Origin: Pseudopyrenochaeta lycopersici
Taxonomy: Eukaryota; Ascomycota; Dothideomycetes; Pleosporales; Pseudopyrenochaetaceae
Direction of reading: 5' to 3'
Assembly: GCA_003313425.1 (NCBI GenBank)
Contig: NHZP01000010.1
Location: 744,001 to 808,000 of the forward strand
Length of the DNA: 64,000 bases
Part shown: positions 10,767 to 20,539 of the stretch, piece by piece
Numbering within the stretch: position 1 is the first letter of the stretch
Layout of the letters: the number at the start of each line of letters is the position of its first letter
Notes under the pieces: generated by a model
The model's input: only the letters and a program-made list of their open reading frames with translations
The model's database searches: none
What the model was told of the DNA's origin: nothing
Position numbers and translations under genes: made by a program

Positions 10767-13274
10767 ATGTATCCAACGACTCCTCCAGTCAACATCTCCC
10801 GCTCCAGACTCAAGCACCTTGCCACCTGGATTCGCGATGACCTCGATATACTCGTGGCTCGAGAAGGCCCTGATATTCTGCGGTCTGATGACGTTTTGAT
10901 CTTGCACGAGATATTCGTGAATCTTCGGCATGCAGACAATATCACCGTTTTGGACTTGCGAGTGACTGGCATTCACAAAGCCGTGCAGGACATTGCCGGC
11001 GTTGCGACGCGATGGCCCAGCCGGCTGTGCAACGATTGTGATAAGATTGTGTCTATCTGGCAAGCAAAATTCGGCGCATTCAGGGGCTTGCACCCCTTAC
11101 TTTATGGAAGGGGTGGAAGACTAGAAGGCATCGCCAACGCCACAGAGTACTCTCGCGAGGTGGCCACTAGTCCTGCTCGGCTTCCATTACGCGTACTGAC
11201 CCTTACGTGCAGGCCCTCTTCAAACGGTGGGCTGGTGCGTGCCCTGACAAAATCCACCCCAAGCGGTCGCACAGACTCGCTGGCCTAGGCTTTCGTGCTG
11301 GAGCGTAAGTGCATCAGAGCTTCATACACAACTTCAATGCTTATTGCAATGCAAGCAGATGGTGGATCAACCCCTACTTTGCGCACCATGCGGGCATCAT
11401 CGGACTCGAGTCAGTCGAGGGTGGAATCACCTACGACAAGTATGGTGCATACGCTCTGGTGCTCAAGGATACGGGTGAAGTTGAGGCAAGCTCAATGGAG
11501 CGCTTCACATACAGATGCTCTCAGAATGACAAGGGCAGATTCCAGCTTACTTCAGCAACCCCACGAAGCAGGGGCCCCGTTCGAGTGCTCCGTAGCCACA
11601 GCATCAACAGTATGTGGGGACCAAAGGCAGGGATCAGATATGAGGGCTTGTAGGTGATTGGGTGTAATTTCGTTGTAAATGCTCACATAGAAAAGGTACA
11701 CTGTGAAAGCCTGGTCTATCAGAACAGCAAAAAGCACGGACACGGTCAGTGAGAATTGGAAAGAAGGCGATATCGTGTTTGAGGTCAAGTTCGAGCGGTT
11801 AGATACCGCGCCTGTAGAAGAAGTCATCCGTCGTCCAACCGCCGCCGAAGTGGACGATTATTTGGAGTATAAGCGTCTTCGCAGAGTGCACCGTGATGAG
11901 AAACGCAGGGGACCTAACGCAGTCGCCGTTGACATGGACTACCAACATACGACCAAAGCTGCACCCCAATTTCCGCCACTACAACCCATGATGCCCCCAC
12001 GCACACCATCGAACGTGTTGCAACGGAACTCTCTAAGCACCTCACGCCCTCTGATATTCAAGCGCCCTCGCTTTGATGGGCATTCAATTGTGCAGTTCTC
12101 GTTGGACCAGGACATTGTCTCTCCTATGACTGTTCTGAATGCGGATAAATTAAGCTTAGCGAAAAGGGAGAGCAGCGAGTTCGCGGTCCATACTCAGCCC
12201 AATGCACGATGTCCCCACCATGCGAATGAATTAACTCGTGGCGAGTTGAACGTGCATGGCAGCGGGGCAAATTCGAATAACAGCATTGCACACATAGCAG
12301 CCAGCGCCCAGTCTAATATCAGGAAGGTTGCGCCTTGGATTGATTTCGACTCCGGTTTGACTCTCCCCTCCCTTTCCAGCGACCAGCCCAGAGTCACCAC
12401 CCGCAAAGACAAATCGCAGCCCCAAACGTCAAGCACTGAGAAAAAGGAGGCATCTGGCAGAAGCATAAAACGACAAGGACATCGCGGTGCAAGGAACAGT
12501 GCGAATCAACTCGGTGCTCATCGTGGGAGGAACAAAAGCGACGACATGGAGGTCACGACGTTAAGTCTCAGCCCCTCTAACTGGACGAAGAAGGATACCC
12601 GGAAGTCAATATTCATGCGGAGTCGAAATCCGATGGCGAAACTCTTCGATGGCGTGGACGATGAAGCTATCGATTACTTCGGCAAGCCCGTGCTCAAACA
12701 TAGACCAGCGTCACTCCGTATTGATGCAACCGCATGTGCATCTCACGGCTGTGAGAGCATTACCTCTCCCGATGGCACACTTCGCGTTCATTCCCCAATC
12801 CCGATCAGGCCGCTTGACCTCGGAAGCCCACTCAGCCCCTTTGGCATGGCAAGACGGGATGCCATCTGCCCGACAAATGACTCCCAGTCCTTGTTCCCCA
12901 GAATACCCGCTGTGAAGCCCGACAACATGGGCACGCCCCTCTTTCTTAGGGAAGAGGAGGACTCTCTCATCGAGATGCAGACACCGCCGCGTCCGGCAAC
13001 TACGCTACCTATCTCACTGAAGAATCTCATCGCGCGACGCGTGGCTGCCCAGGAAATTCGCAGCGCGACGTCGACGCCTGCTCCTGGATGTGCGGAGGAT
13101 GCACACAATATCTACGACTTGCCGACTGCAAGGGCGCTACAGAAGATGATGCAGGAGTTCCAGGCCGTGGACATCAAGGTTGCGTTCAAGGATCCCTTCT
13201 GCGACCCGCCGTACATTCGCAGGCCGCTGGAGCGAGAGAGTAGTCTGGGTGTCGCACCGGATGTTGTTGCCTGA
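10767..13274 (+). CDS. SRA-YDG domain protein with long disordered C-terminus
   Basis: Four exons, 10767-11159, 11213-11304, 11359-11649 and 11696-13274, give 784 aa. All introns are 46-54 nt and the frame is continuous. Residues ~1-161 are helical, with WQAKFG, LLFGKGG-like LLYGRGGRLEGI and HRLAGLGFRAG. Residues ~165-310 match the SET/RING-associated (SRA-YDG) fold: HHAGIIG, then YGAYALVL (~190-197), then RFTYR-like MERFTYRC, then PVRVLRSHSINSMWGPKAG and YEGLYTVKAW (to ~265), ending FEVKFERLD. In UHRF1 and plant SUVH proteins this fold binds hemimethylated or methylated cytosine by base flipping. No RING, PHD, Tudor or SET domain accompanies it. The remaining ~470 residues are low-complexity Ser/Pro/Arg-rich sequence with nuclear-type basic clusters. 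It converges tail-to-tail with the next P450 (91 bp gap). Methyl-DNA binding is inferred, not shown. Confidence 0.85.
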
Positions 13275-13365
13275 AGCCGATAGCGTGAAGGTAGTATTTC
13301 TAGGTTCGTATGACAGTACTGTAGTTTAATTTTCCCCTAAAAGCTATTAATACATGAACATTCTT

Positions 13366-15054
13366 TCACAGTTCAAGCCGCCACCGCACATCTTCGTGCG
13401 CCCCTGTCCTTCGCTTGATTATCACGTTAGGGTCGCTGTCAGGCTTCATATTGCTCAATGGTATGCGTCTGTCGTCTCTCTGAGGCAACTTCACAATGCC
13501 GCCCTGGGCGTCTGTGATGTCGAATAAGTGCAGACAGAGCGTTACAAAGCCGAGTATCTCCGTCATAGCGAAGTGTCGACCGGGACAGAGGACAGAGCCG
13601 CCGCCAAAAGCGCGGAATGCTGAGCTAGGGACATTCTTCGGGAGCTGTAGGGCTGTCTTTTCGTCCTTTTCCACAGCCAATTCAGCATCGGTGCCCATCC
13701 ATCGTTCCGGCTTGAAGTCTGCAGCATCGGTACCCCAGGTTGCTGGGGAGACGTGGATGACGCCTGAAGCTATCTGAATCATGCTTCCCTCTGTTAGTAC
13801 ATATGTCGGGTGGCCTGGGGCTGAGATGGTATATGGCCCAGTAACCAGGCGCACAGAGGATAAGTTACTAATCTGTCGGAGCGTCTCGCGGAAGGTAGAC
13901 ACTATCAGCGGGCATTGACTCTTCAGTGTCGTCATGTTAACAATGTTGCCCATATTATCGGTCTCAACAACTCGAAGCGTCTCTTCCCGAAGCGCTGCTA
14001 GCAAATCTGGTCTGCTGTAGATGTTCGCTAAAATCCAAAACGTGGTTGGCACTGCATTCCCCAATATACCAAAGAGAAGGATAAGTTCTGACCGCCCGGC
14101 CATGGTGGTTGTAAAACCGTGCTTCAAGTTGATAGCGACGCGTTTTTGTATCATGGGACTCGCATTTGCATGATGACCCTTTTCAACATACTCACGCAAA
14201 GCGGCGTTCAGGTCTCTCCGCGCTTTCCAGCTGCGGCGCGAAGTGAGCGAGGGCAAGATGTCAGCCATGAGACCGATCATGCCGGCCTCAAAAGTCCAGA
14301 AGGATTCGACAAGGTGGGGGTGTAAGATGAAAGGATTCTGGGGACCGTAGACAGTATAGGCATTTGCTTGGGTGAAGATTTTTTTTACAAACTCCAAGAG
14401 TCCCATTTCCAGCCCCACCTTGCCGTCTGCCGGTTTTGTTGGCAGCAAGTCGTTTAGCAAGTTGGAGAACTGCTCCAACTGCGTTGTCGATAGAGCATTC
14501 AGACTCGGTCCTGGGCCCAGGCTGCCTGAAATCATCTCTTCACTTTCATTCATTAGTCCTTCATGCGGGCCGTGTTCACCATTGAGATTCCAGCGAACAA
14601 TCTCCATTGTCTTCTCATCGAGACCGACCAAGCGCTTTGTCACCTCCAGTATCATTCCATAGAATGTGAGACTGGGGCTTTTCTTTTGTATCACTGTCGC
14701 GATTGCTGGGTCTATCACGACAACAGTCTTTTTGACCAGTGTTTGTAAGGTAAAGATTGGGTGTTGAGTTTTTGCATTAACGATGGCGAAGTATCTTGCG
14801 CCATGCCAAAACATGCCCACCACATGGCCGAGAAAGGGCAGATAGGGGTGAGGGATTAGTGGTGGAGAGGAGGGATCCTGAAGCGCTGCGAGAACAGTTT
14901 CGGCATCGAAGAGGAAGCTCAGAAATGTGTACAGCAGCAGGAATGTTCTAGCTTCTGCTAATGGGAAGATGTAAAGCGTCGTGCTGAGGGTAAGTAGGTG
15001 GTGAAGCCAGGGTATGTTCGCTTTGCTGAGGCGGGTAAGGAACAGGGATGCCAT
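13366..15054 (-). CDS. Cytochrome P450, CYP7/CYP8-like fungal type
   Basis: Single exon, 562 aa from the ATG at 15054; the open frame extends 12 codons upstream, but only from TTG. A hydrophobic N-terminus (LLTLSTTLYIFPL, FLLLYTFLSFLF) anchors it in the ER. Motifs: an I-helix region LLFGILGNAVPTTFW that lacks the usual acidic-Thr pair, ExxR as ETLR, FKPERW, and the heme loop FGGGSVLCPGRHFA with Cys ~490. FGGGxxxCPGRxFA and the altered I-helix (Asn-Ala-Val-Pro in place of AGxxT) are typical of the CYP7/CYP8 side of the superfamily, which includes prostacyclin synthase and sterol 7-alpha-hydroxylases and many uncharacterised fungal members. An isomerase-like or sterol/oxylipin role is possible but unproven. 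It is followed on the same strand by nothing closer than 91 bp. Confidence 0.9.
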   Translation of the reverse strand: MASLFLTRLSKANIPWLHHLLTLSTTLYIFPLAEARTFLLLYTFLSFLFDAETVLAALQDPSSPPLIPHPYLPFLGHVVGMFWHGARYFAIVNAKTQHPIFTLQTLVKKTVVVIDPAIATVIQKKSPSLTFYGMILEVTKRLVGLDEKTMEIVRWNLNGEHGPHEGLMNESEEMISGSLGPGPSLNALSTTQLEQFSNLLNDLLPTKPADGKVGLEMGLLEFVKKIFTQANAYTVYGPQNPFILHPHLVESFWTFEAGMIGLMADILPSLTSRRSWKARRDLNAALREYVEKGHHANASPMIQKRVAINLKHGFTTTMAGRSELILLFGILGNAVPTTFWILANIYSRPDLLAALREETLRVVETDNMGNIVNMTTLKSQCPLIVSTFRETLRQISNLSSVRLVTGPYTISAPGHPTYVLTEGSMIQIASGVIHVSPATWGTDAADFKPERWMGTDAELAVEKDEKTALQLPKNVPSSAFRAFGGGSVLCPGRHFAMTEILGFVTLCLHLFDITDAQGGIVKLPQRDDRRIPLSNMKPDSDPNVIIKRRTGAHEDVRWRLEL

Positions 15055-15440
15055 CGCACGCGAGAATTCAATACCAAACGCGACAAACAAGTAAAGTATG
15101 CGCTATGCTGGAGAAGGGCCTGGCGAGCACGAATGATACTCGAAGGTGCAGTGCAATTGGTGGTGCAGTGAACTGCGGCTCACGTGGGAAGGAACGACCG
15201 TTTGATTACGACGGGCGGCTAATATAGTGCGGCAAGCGGCACAATTTGATGCTTGCTTATGCTTGCATAATTATGCCGGCTTGTACGTTGCTTAATATTC
15301 GGAGTTGAATTGCTAATGTTATGGCATGTATTCCTGATAATTCGACGTGCATACTATTGGCTACGGTCAACGTCTCCCCTATACGTAATTGTGCACGGGG
15401 AATGCTCAAGGCATATCAATTTTGATATCACCAAAACGGA
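15055..15440. other. Intergenic, P450 promoter and dehydrogenase 3' end
   Basis: About 390 bp between two minus-strand genes. It contains the upstream region of the P450 and the 3' end of the dehydrogenase. No distinct element recognised. Confidence 0.5.
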
Positions 15441-16604
15441 TTACACAATGACATTGATCTCGTTGCCGTTGGCCCAGCCCTCGACCGTCTCTTTCAGTGT
15501 GTCTCCCAGGTTCTTGATGGTCCTTTGCGAGAGCCAGGCTAAATGGGGACTCATTGTAATGTTCAAATCCTTTGCATCTTCAGCAAGGAGTGGTGTATCC
15601 TCAGGCCCTCCCACAGGCTCGACCTGGTATACATCCGTTGCATATCCTGCTATCTGCTTATCCTTTAAGGCTTGCACGACTGCCGCCTCGTCCACTATGC
15701 CACCTCTCGCAATATTGATCAGGACAGCGTATGAATGCATCTTCTCAAACTCGGGGGTAGATAAGAGATTCACCGTTTCTGGATTTCGCGGTAGAGATAG
15801 GACGAGAACGGTGGATTGGCGGAGGACCTCATCGAAAGGAAGCCGTTCGTCGGCACTCGGCGCTGGCAAGCCGCCACCAACTGAGGGCGTAGAGGATGTC
15901 TTGCGAGCAGCGATAACGACTCCTGCAAGAAAAGGAGGTTCGGGATTAGCCTACATGTTGCATGTAGTTCGTATACGGACACTTACTCATGCCTAACGCT
16001 CGGCCCACCGAGGCAATGCGTTTACCTGTCAAGCTTAAGTCGGTTCCTGGATCCTGCGTCCCGATTGGGTTTACATACCCAGACCCCCATTTCCGATGAT
16101 GCCCATGGTCTCATCTCTGCACGTCAATGGAGGCGCGCCATCCGGCAATCGCATGTATCTATTGACGCTGCCTTGTCGCTTCCACTCGCTAGGCTGGCCC
16201 GGATGGCCTCTAGTTACGCGGTCCAGCAACACGGTCCGGCGCCGGGCAGCAAAGTACAGGCTGATGGCATGCTCTGAAACTGCGTCCAGGTTTGCGCCTG
16301 GGCAATTCGTTACACGAATGCCGCGCCGTCTACATCCTTCAAGGTCGACGGGGTCGGTGCCAGTTGCGGACACGGCCACATAACGTAACTTCGGCGTAAC
16401 GTCGGGATGCAATGTTTCGGCGTCGATCTTTACCGTGGTGGTTATGACAATGGAGGCATTGCGGATGCGGGCGTGGAGTTCCTCGCGTGTGGACGTAGTT
16501 TCATACGCGGTAAGGTTGGAGGTTTTGGGCAGTGCAAAGTCGAAAGAGGCAGGGAGGGGCTGGTGTTGTTTTTCAAGCGCGACAATCTCGTAATGCATGG
16601 CCAT
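15441..16604 (-). CDS. D-isomer-specific 2-hydroxyacid dehydrogenase
   Basis: Three exons, 16604-16079, 16025-15987 (39 nt) and 15922-15441, give 348 aa. The tiny middle exon completes the dinucleotide-binding motif, read as GIIGNGGLGKRIASVGRALGM across the joins. All catalytic residues of the family are visible: Arg in NIARGGIVDE, Glu in YQVEPVGG and His in SPHLAWLS. The N-terminal half carries the substrate-domain pattern VAVSATGTDPVDLEGCRRRGI and NCPGANLDAVSEHAI. The enzyme reduces a 2-oxoacid to a D-2-hydroxyacid, or the reverse, with NAD(P)H. The relative nearest in pattern is the glycerate/hydroxypyruvate reductase group, but the exact substrate is not fixed by sequence. It shares an 848 bp divergent promoter with the amino-acid permease. 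Confidence 0.92.
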
Positions 16605-16684
16605 GACGTTGTGCAGACGTATGGACTGATCGGGGTGAGGCTGCAGGCCAGGGCAGATTCATCGTGTGCCGTCGACTATATACA

Positions 16685-16715
<31 letters not shown>

Positions 16716-17452
16716 GCTTTGTGGGCTTCGCAAACTTTCTCATGGTGACACCGTAGGGCGTGCTGAAGCTCGTTTCAAGCGGTGAAGCAGCGAGGAAACA
16801 GCCGCAAGCATTGTTTCCATGGCGAGGGCAGGAAGACAGCCCCAGCTTTCTCGCCGCTGCATCTTGTCTCCATATCGAGACACTCTTTTCCAAACTTCAC
16901 ATGTGCTATCAAGCCCCCTCCACTGGGCCCTGCCGCACGCGACCACTCAGTCGGTTCGTCGCCATGCTTTCGGAGTCTAAACCGATGCGATGCAACCAGC
17001 CGACGCCAGCCATGACAACCTCGGCGAGTCCCATTGGCTAGCGTGCCACCATTTCGTAACCCTCCAGCGAACACCCCACAAACCATCCAATAATCCCTGG
17101 CCAACCTCACACAGCAAATGACGCTGGCCGCAGGAGATGCGCAGGGCATCGTGCGGCATTTGAAATCTCATCTACGGGCCCACTTGTCGAAAATCTCGTC
17201 ACGCTGCGGCTACGCGGCTGCGAGTGAGCGTCGTTGGACCCGCCCGGTGATTTACTCGGTGGTACCCAGGCAGCCCTATCCGGGCCCATGCCATCAGCAC
17301 TGTGGACGCGCCAAGGCCGGATTCTTCTTCCATTTGGGATTCGCGTGGGCCGCCAGAATGACTTGCCCTTTTCCTGGCTAGTGGGCCTGGACCTTGCGCC
17401 AACTGACGTCCCTCTGGAGCCCTTCAAAGCCTGCGCTGATCCGCGTCGGGAC
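16605..17452. promoter_or_regulatory. Divergent intergenic region, dehydrogenase / permease
   Basis: About 850 bp between a minus-strand dehydrogenase start and a plus-strand permease start. It carries a trinucleotide repeat and long GC-rich stretches on the permease side. Upstream in-frame ATGs (for example 17288) exist for the permease, so part of this region could be coding, but conservation-like composition only begins near 17453. Confidence 0.45.
16688..16714 (+). repeat. (CAG)9 microsatellite
   Basis: Nine perfect CAG units lie about 85 bp upstream of the dehydrogenase start codon, in its promoter or 5' leader. Length variation between isolates would be expected. Confidence 0.9.
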
Positions 17453-19509
17453 ATGTCACAAAGCTCTGCTTCGCGACAAACACCCTCCCGCTCCCTATCA
17501 GGCCTCTCGCGACAAGACGACTGCACCACGCCCCTCATGTCCAACTATCGCTACGGCACGCAGTCAGATGCGTATGCCGCTGAAAACGATGTGATCCCTC
17601 GAAGCACTGCTGAGAAGGAGACCAAGCTCGGCCTGGATAACCAATACTCGAGGGACGATGGCAGCCGCAACGATGCCGACGACCTTCTCGCCGCCATGGG
17701 CTACAAGTCCGAGTTGGTGCGATCAAGATCGACTCTGCAGGTCGCCTTCATGTCCTTTGTCCTCGCATCCGTCCCCTACGGCCTCGCTACCACGCTCTAC
17801 TACCCCATCGTAGGCGGAGGTCCTACCAACATCATCTGGGGCTGGCTCGCCGTCTCCCTCATCATCATGTGTGTCGCTGCCTCGCTGGGCGAGATCACAA
17901 GCGTCTACCCCACCAGTGGTGGCGTCTACTACCAAACTTTTATGATCACCCCACCTTCTTATCGGAAAATCGCTTCGTGGATCTGTGGTTGGTGTTTTGT
18001 AGTTGGCAACATTACTATCACTCTCTCGGTCCAATTCGCTACCGCTCTCTTCGTCGTGGCATGCGTCAACGTTTTCGAATCCGAGCCTGGCGTTGGCGTT
18101 CTCGCCGGTGAGCCCTACCAAGTCTACCTCATCTTCCTCGGTATCACCCTCATCTGCAATGCCGTGTCTGCCTTTGGAAACCGCTGGCTGCCCTGGTTGG
18201 ACGTAAGAAATCCTCCCTCCAAAGAAAGCAAGTCATGTATGCCTTACTCACAAACATTAGACCTTTGCCATCTTCTGGACCTTTGCCGGCGTAATTGCCA
18301 TTATCGTATGCGTCCTTGCCATCGCCAAGAATGGTCGTCACAACGCCAAATACGTCTTCACCGAATTTGACCCTTCCAACTCTGGATGGGTTCCTGGATG
18401 GTCTTTTATGGTCGGATTACTCCATGCAGCCTATGCGACTTCATCCACCGGAATGATCGTCTCGTGAGCCTCCCCCTTTTTACCAAAGCGACACAAGCCC
18501 AAGCCCAAGCCCAAGCAAAGCCCCCCAGACCAGCTTCCCATGCAACATTCCCGCGCGACAACTCCTTTCTTCCCAAGCAACTCGTGTGACTGAGCGCGAC
18601 AATTGTTGTGTCCAAACGCGGTAATGTTCATGTCGAGACTGTCCACTTTGCTGACTAATTACAGGATGTGCGAAGAGGTCCGACAGCCTGCGACACAGGT
18701 ACCCAAGGCTATGGTTGCGACCGTTGCGCTTAACACCGTTTGCGGCCTCGTCTTCCTCATCCCCCTAGTATTTGTCCTGCCCGACCAAGCCTCGCTTGCC
18801 GCCCTCCTTTCCGGCCAGCCCACTCCTGTCATTATCAAAGATGCAGTAGGATCTGCCGGTGCTGCCATTGGTCTTCTCGTCCCGCTCCTTGTGCTTGGAC
18901 TGCTCTGCGGTATTGGGTGCACAACTGCTGCGTCTCGTGCTACCTGGGCCTTCTCTCGCGATGGTGCTATTCCGGGATACAAGTGGTGGAGAGTTGTCAA
19001 CACCAAGCTCGACGTTCCTCTCAACGCCATGATGCTCAGCATGGTCGTCCAGCTTGCCCTCGGCCTCATCTACTTTGGTGCTTACGCTGCCTTCGCTGCC
19101 TTCTCCGGTGTTGGTGTCATTTGCTTGACACTCAGCTATGCCGCTCCTATCTTCGTCTCTGTTCTCACTGGCCGTAAACAGGTCAAGGATGGAAGTTTCT
19201 ATCTTGGACCTTTTGGTATGTTCTGCAACGTTGTTGCCCTAGGTAAGCCCTCATGATCGTCGAGCCACAGCTGCAGCACACTAATTCAGTATTTCAGCCT
19301 GGTCTGCTCTTGCAACACCCCTGTTCTGCATGCCAACATTCCGTGTCATCACCGCTGCCACCATGAATTACGCTGCTGTTGTCCTGGCCGCCGTTATCGT
19401 CATCTCGACCGCTTGGTACTTCGTCTGGGGTAAGAAGAATTACGAGGGCCCGCCAACACACGAGGACGCTATCCTTGAAGCTAGGAGGGCGAGCATGGCC
19501 AGCCACTGA
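17453..19509 (+). CDS. Amino-acid/choline permease, APC superfamily (fungal ACT family)
   Basis: Four exons, 17453-18202, 18261-18463, 18665-19242 and 19298-19509, give 580 aa. About 80 hydrophilic residues come first. The transporter core follows: MGYKSELVRSRSTLQVAFMSF, the TM1 segment YGLATTLYYPIVGGGP, and SLGEITSVYPTSGGVYYQ at the end of TM2. The mid-protein EE motif is MCEEVRQPATQVPKAM, and SRATWAFSRDGAIPGYKWW comes later. This set is diagnostic of the fungal GABA/choline/amino-acid permeases (TC 2.A.3.4; relatives of UGA4 and HNM1). About 12 membrane spans are expected, in the plasma or vacuolar membrane. The 201 nt second intron is unusually long and contains a CAAGCC hexamer repeat. 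The substrate is not determined by sequence. The start is chosen at the ATG before a Ser-rich tail; an ATG at 17288 would add 55 residues. Confidence 0.9.
18494..18516 (+). repeat. CAAGCC hexamer repeat inside permease intron 2
   Basis: Nearly four tandem CAAGCC units inside the 201 nt intron (18464-18664). Simple-sequence expansion may explain why this intron is about four times longer than its neighbours. Confidence 0.75.
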
Positions 19510-20539
19510 AGCGATTAGTGAAATATCTGCGGAAGCCTGTGCGATAATTGCGCTTATGCAGAGAAGAGGTGGAAGTTTGATAATTTGCGAACTATCGCTG
19601 ATGAATAGGACCTCTTCTCTGTTTAATACTCGTCAGCTCTTTCGTGTGACTCCCTGAGTGGTGTGCCCCACTAATTTCCTAGCGCGCAATGCGTCTTGGC
19701 TTCCAATTTTGTACTAATTCATCGAGATATGTGCACGCAAAGGGTTGCACAGGCGCGAAAAAGGTTCCAGAACACGTCTCAAGCCTCTGTTGCACTGCAC
19801 GTAATGTCGTCTGACTTCTCCTTAAGTGTCCGGAAATCTTGCACGTGCAAGGCCCATCACTACCAAATCGAGTCGTGCATTCATCACTCTTACCACTTAT
19901 GTTCGTCAGCATAACGCCCCGGTAGTTATCCGTTGATATTCATGCCTGGCTCCCGGTACCTTTATCCCCGCCCACATACGTAACAGCCACGACATTGGGA
20001 ATGTTGATCCCTACCCCATCCATCCTCAGGCTACAAACTGCATGCAATTCCATATCTTGACATCTTCACCTCTACCATAGCCGTGCTTGTGCTCGTGCTC
20101 ATATTTGGTACTAGTTTGATATATCAAACGCCCAGCTTTCACTCTTCACCGACCTATTTTTTTTTTTTCTTCCTCCGAAGCCGGAGTCGGGTGGGGCTCT
20201 TTCGTGAGACGCAAAAGTACCAGCGAAGTTGCAGAGTTTTGATTGGAGAAGGAAGTCGTGGAATTTTTTTTGCTCTCATATTTGATCTAAGCTTTCTATT
20301 CTCATGTGCTCATTACAAATTCCTCTGGTCTTGTGCCTTCGTCTTGGATTCTCTCTTCACGACGTCTACGAAGAAAGCGGTGGAGGTCTTGCTGCATGAG
20401 TACAGTACCCTTGTGTATGGTGCCTCGAACAATGCGTGGTATCCAGGACTTTGCTGGTAGGGAAAGCTGCCGCCGAAGGAGATGGGCAGAAATGGCGTGC
20501 TGCACATCAATCACTCCTGTAACATCTCGAACTGTAATC
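19510..20539. other. Intergenic between convergent genes
   Basis: About 1 kb with a homopolymer T run near 20159-20169 and TATA-like stretches. On the minus strand a frame open from the PHD-gene end to about 20302 continues with charged, protein-like composition but starts inside the PHD gene in another frame. No independent gene is supported. Confidence 0.45.
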
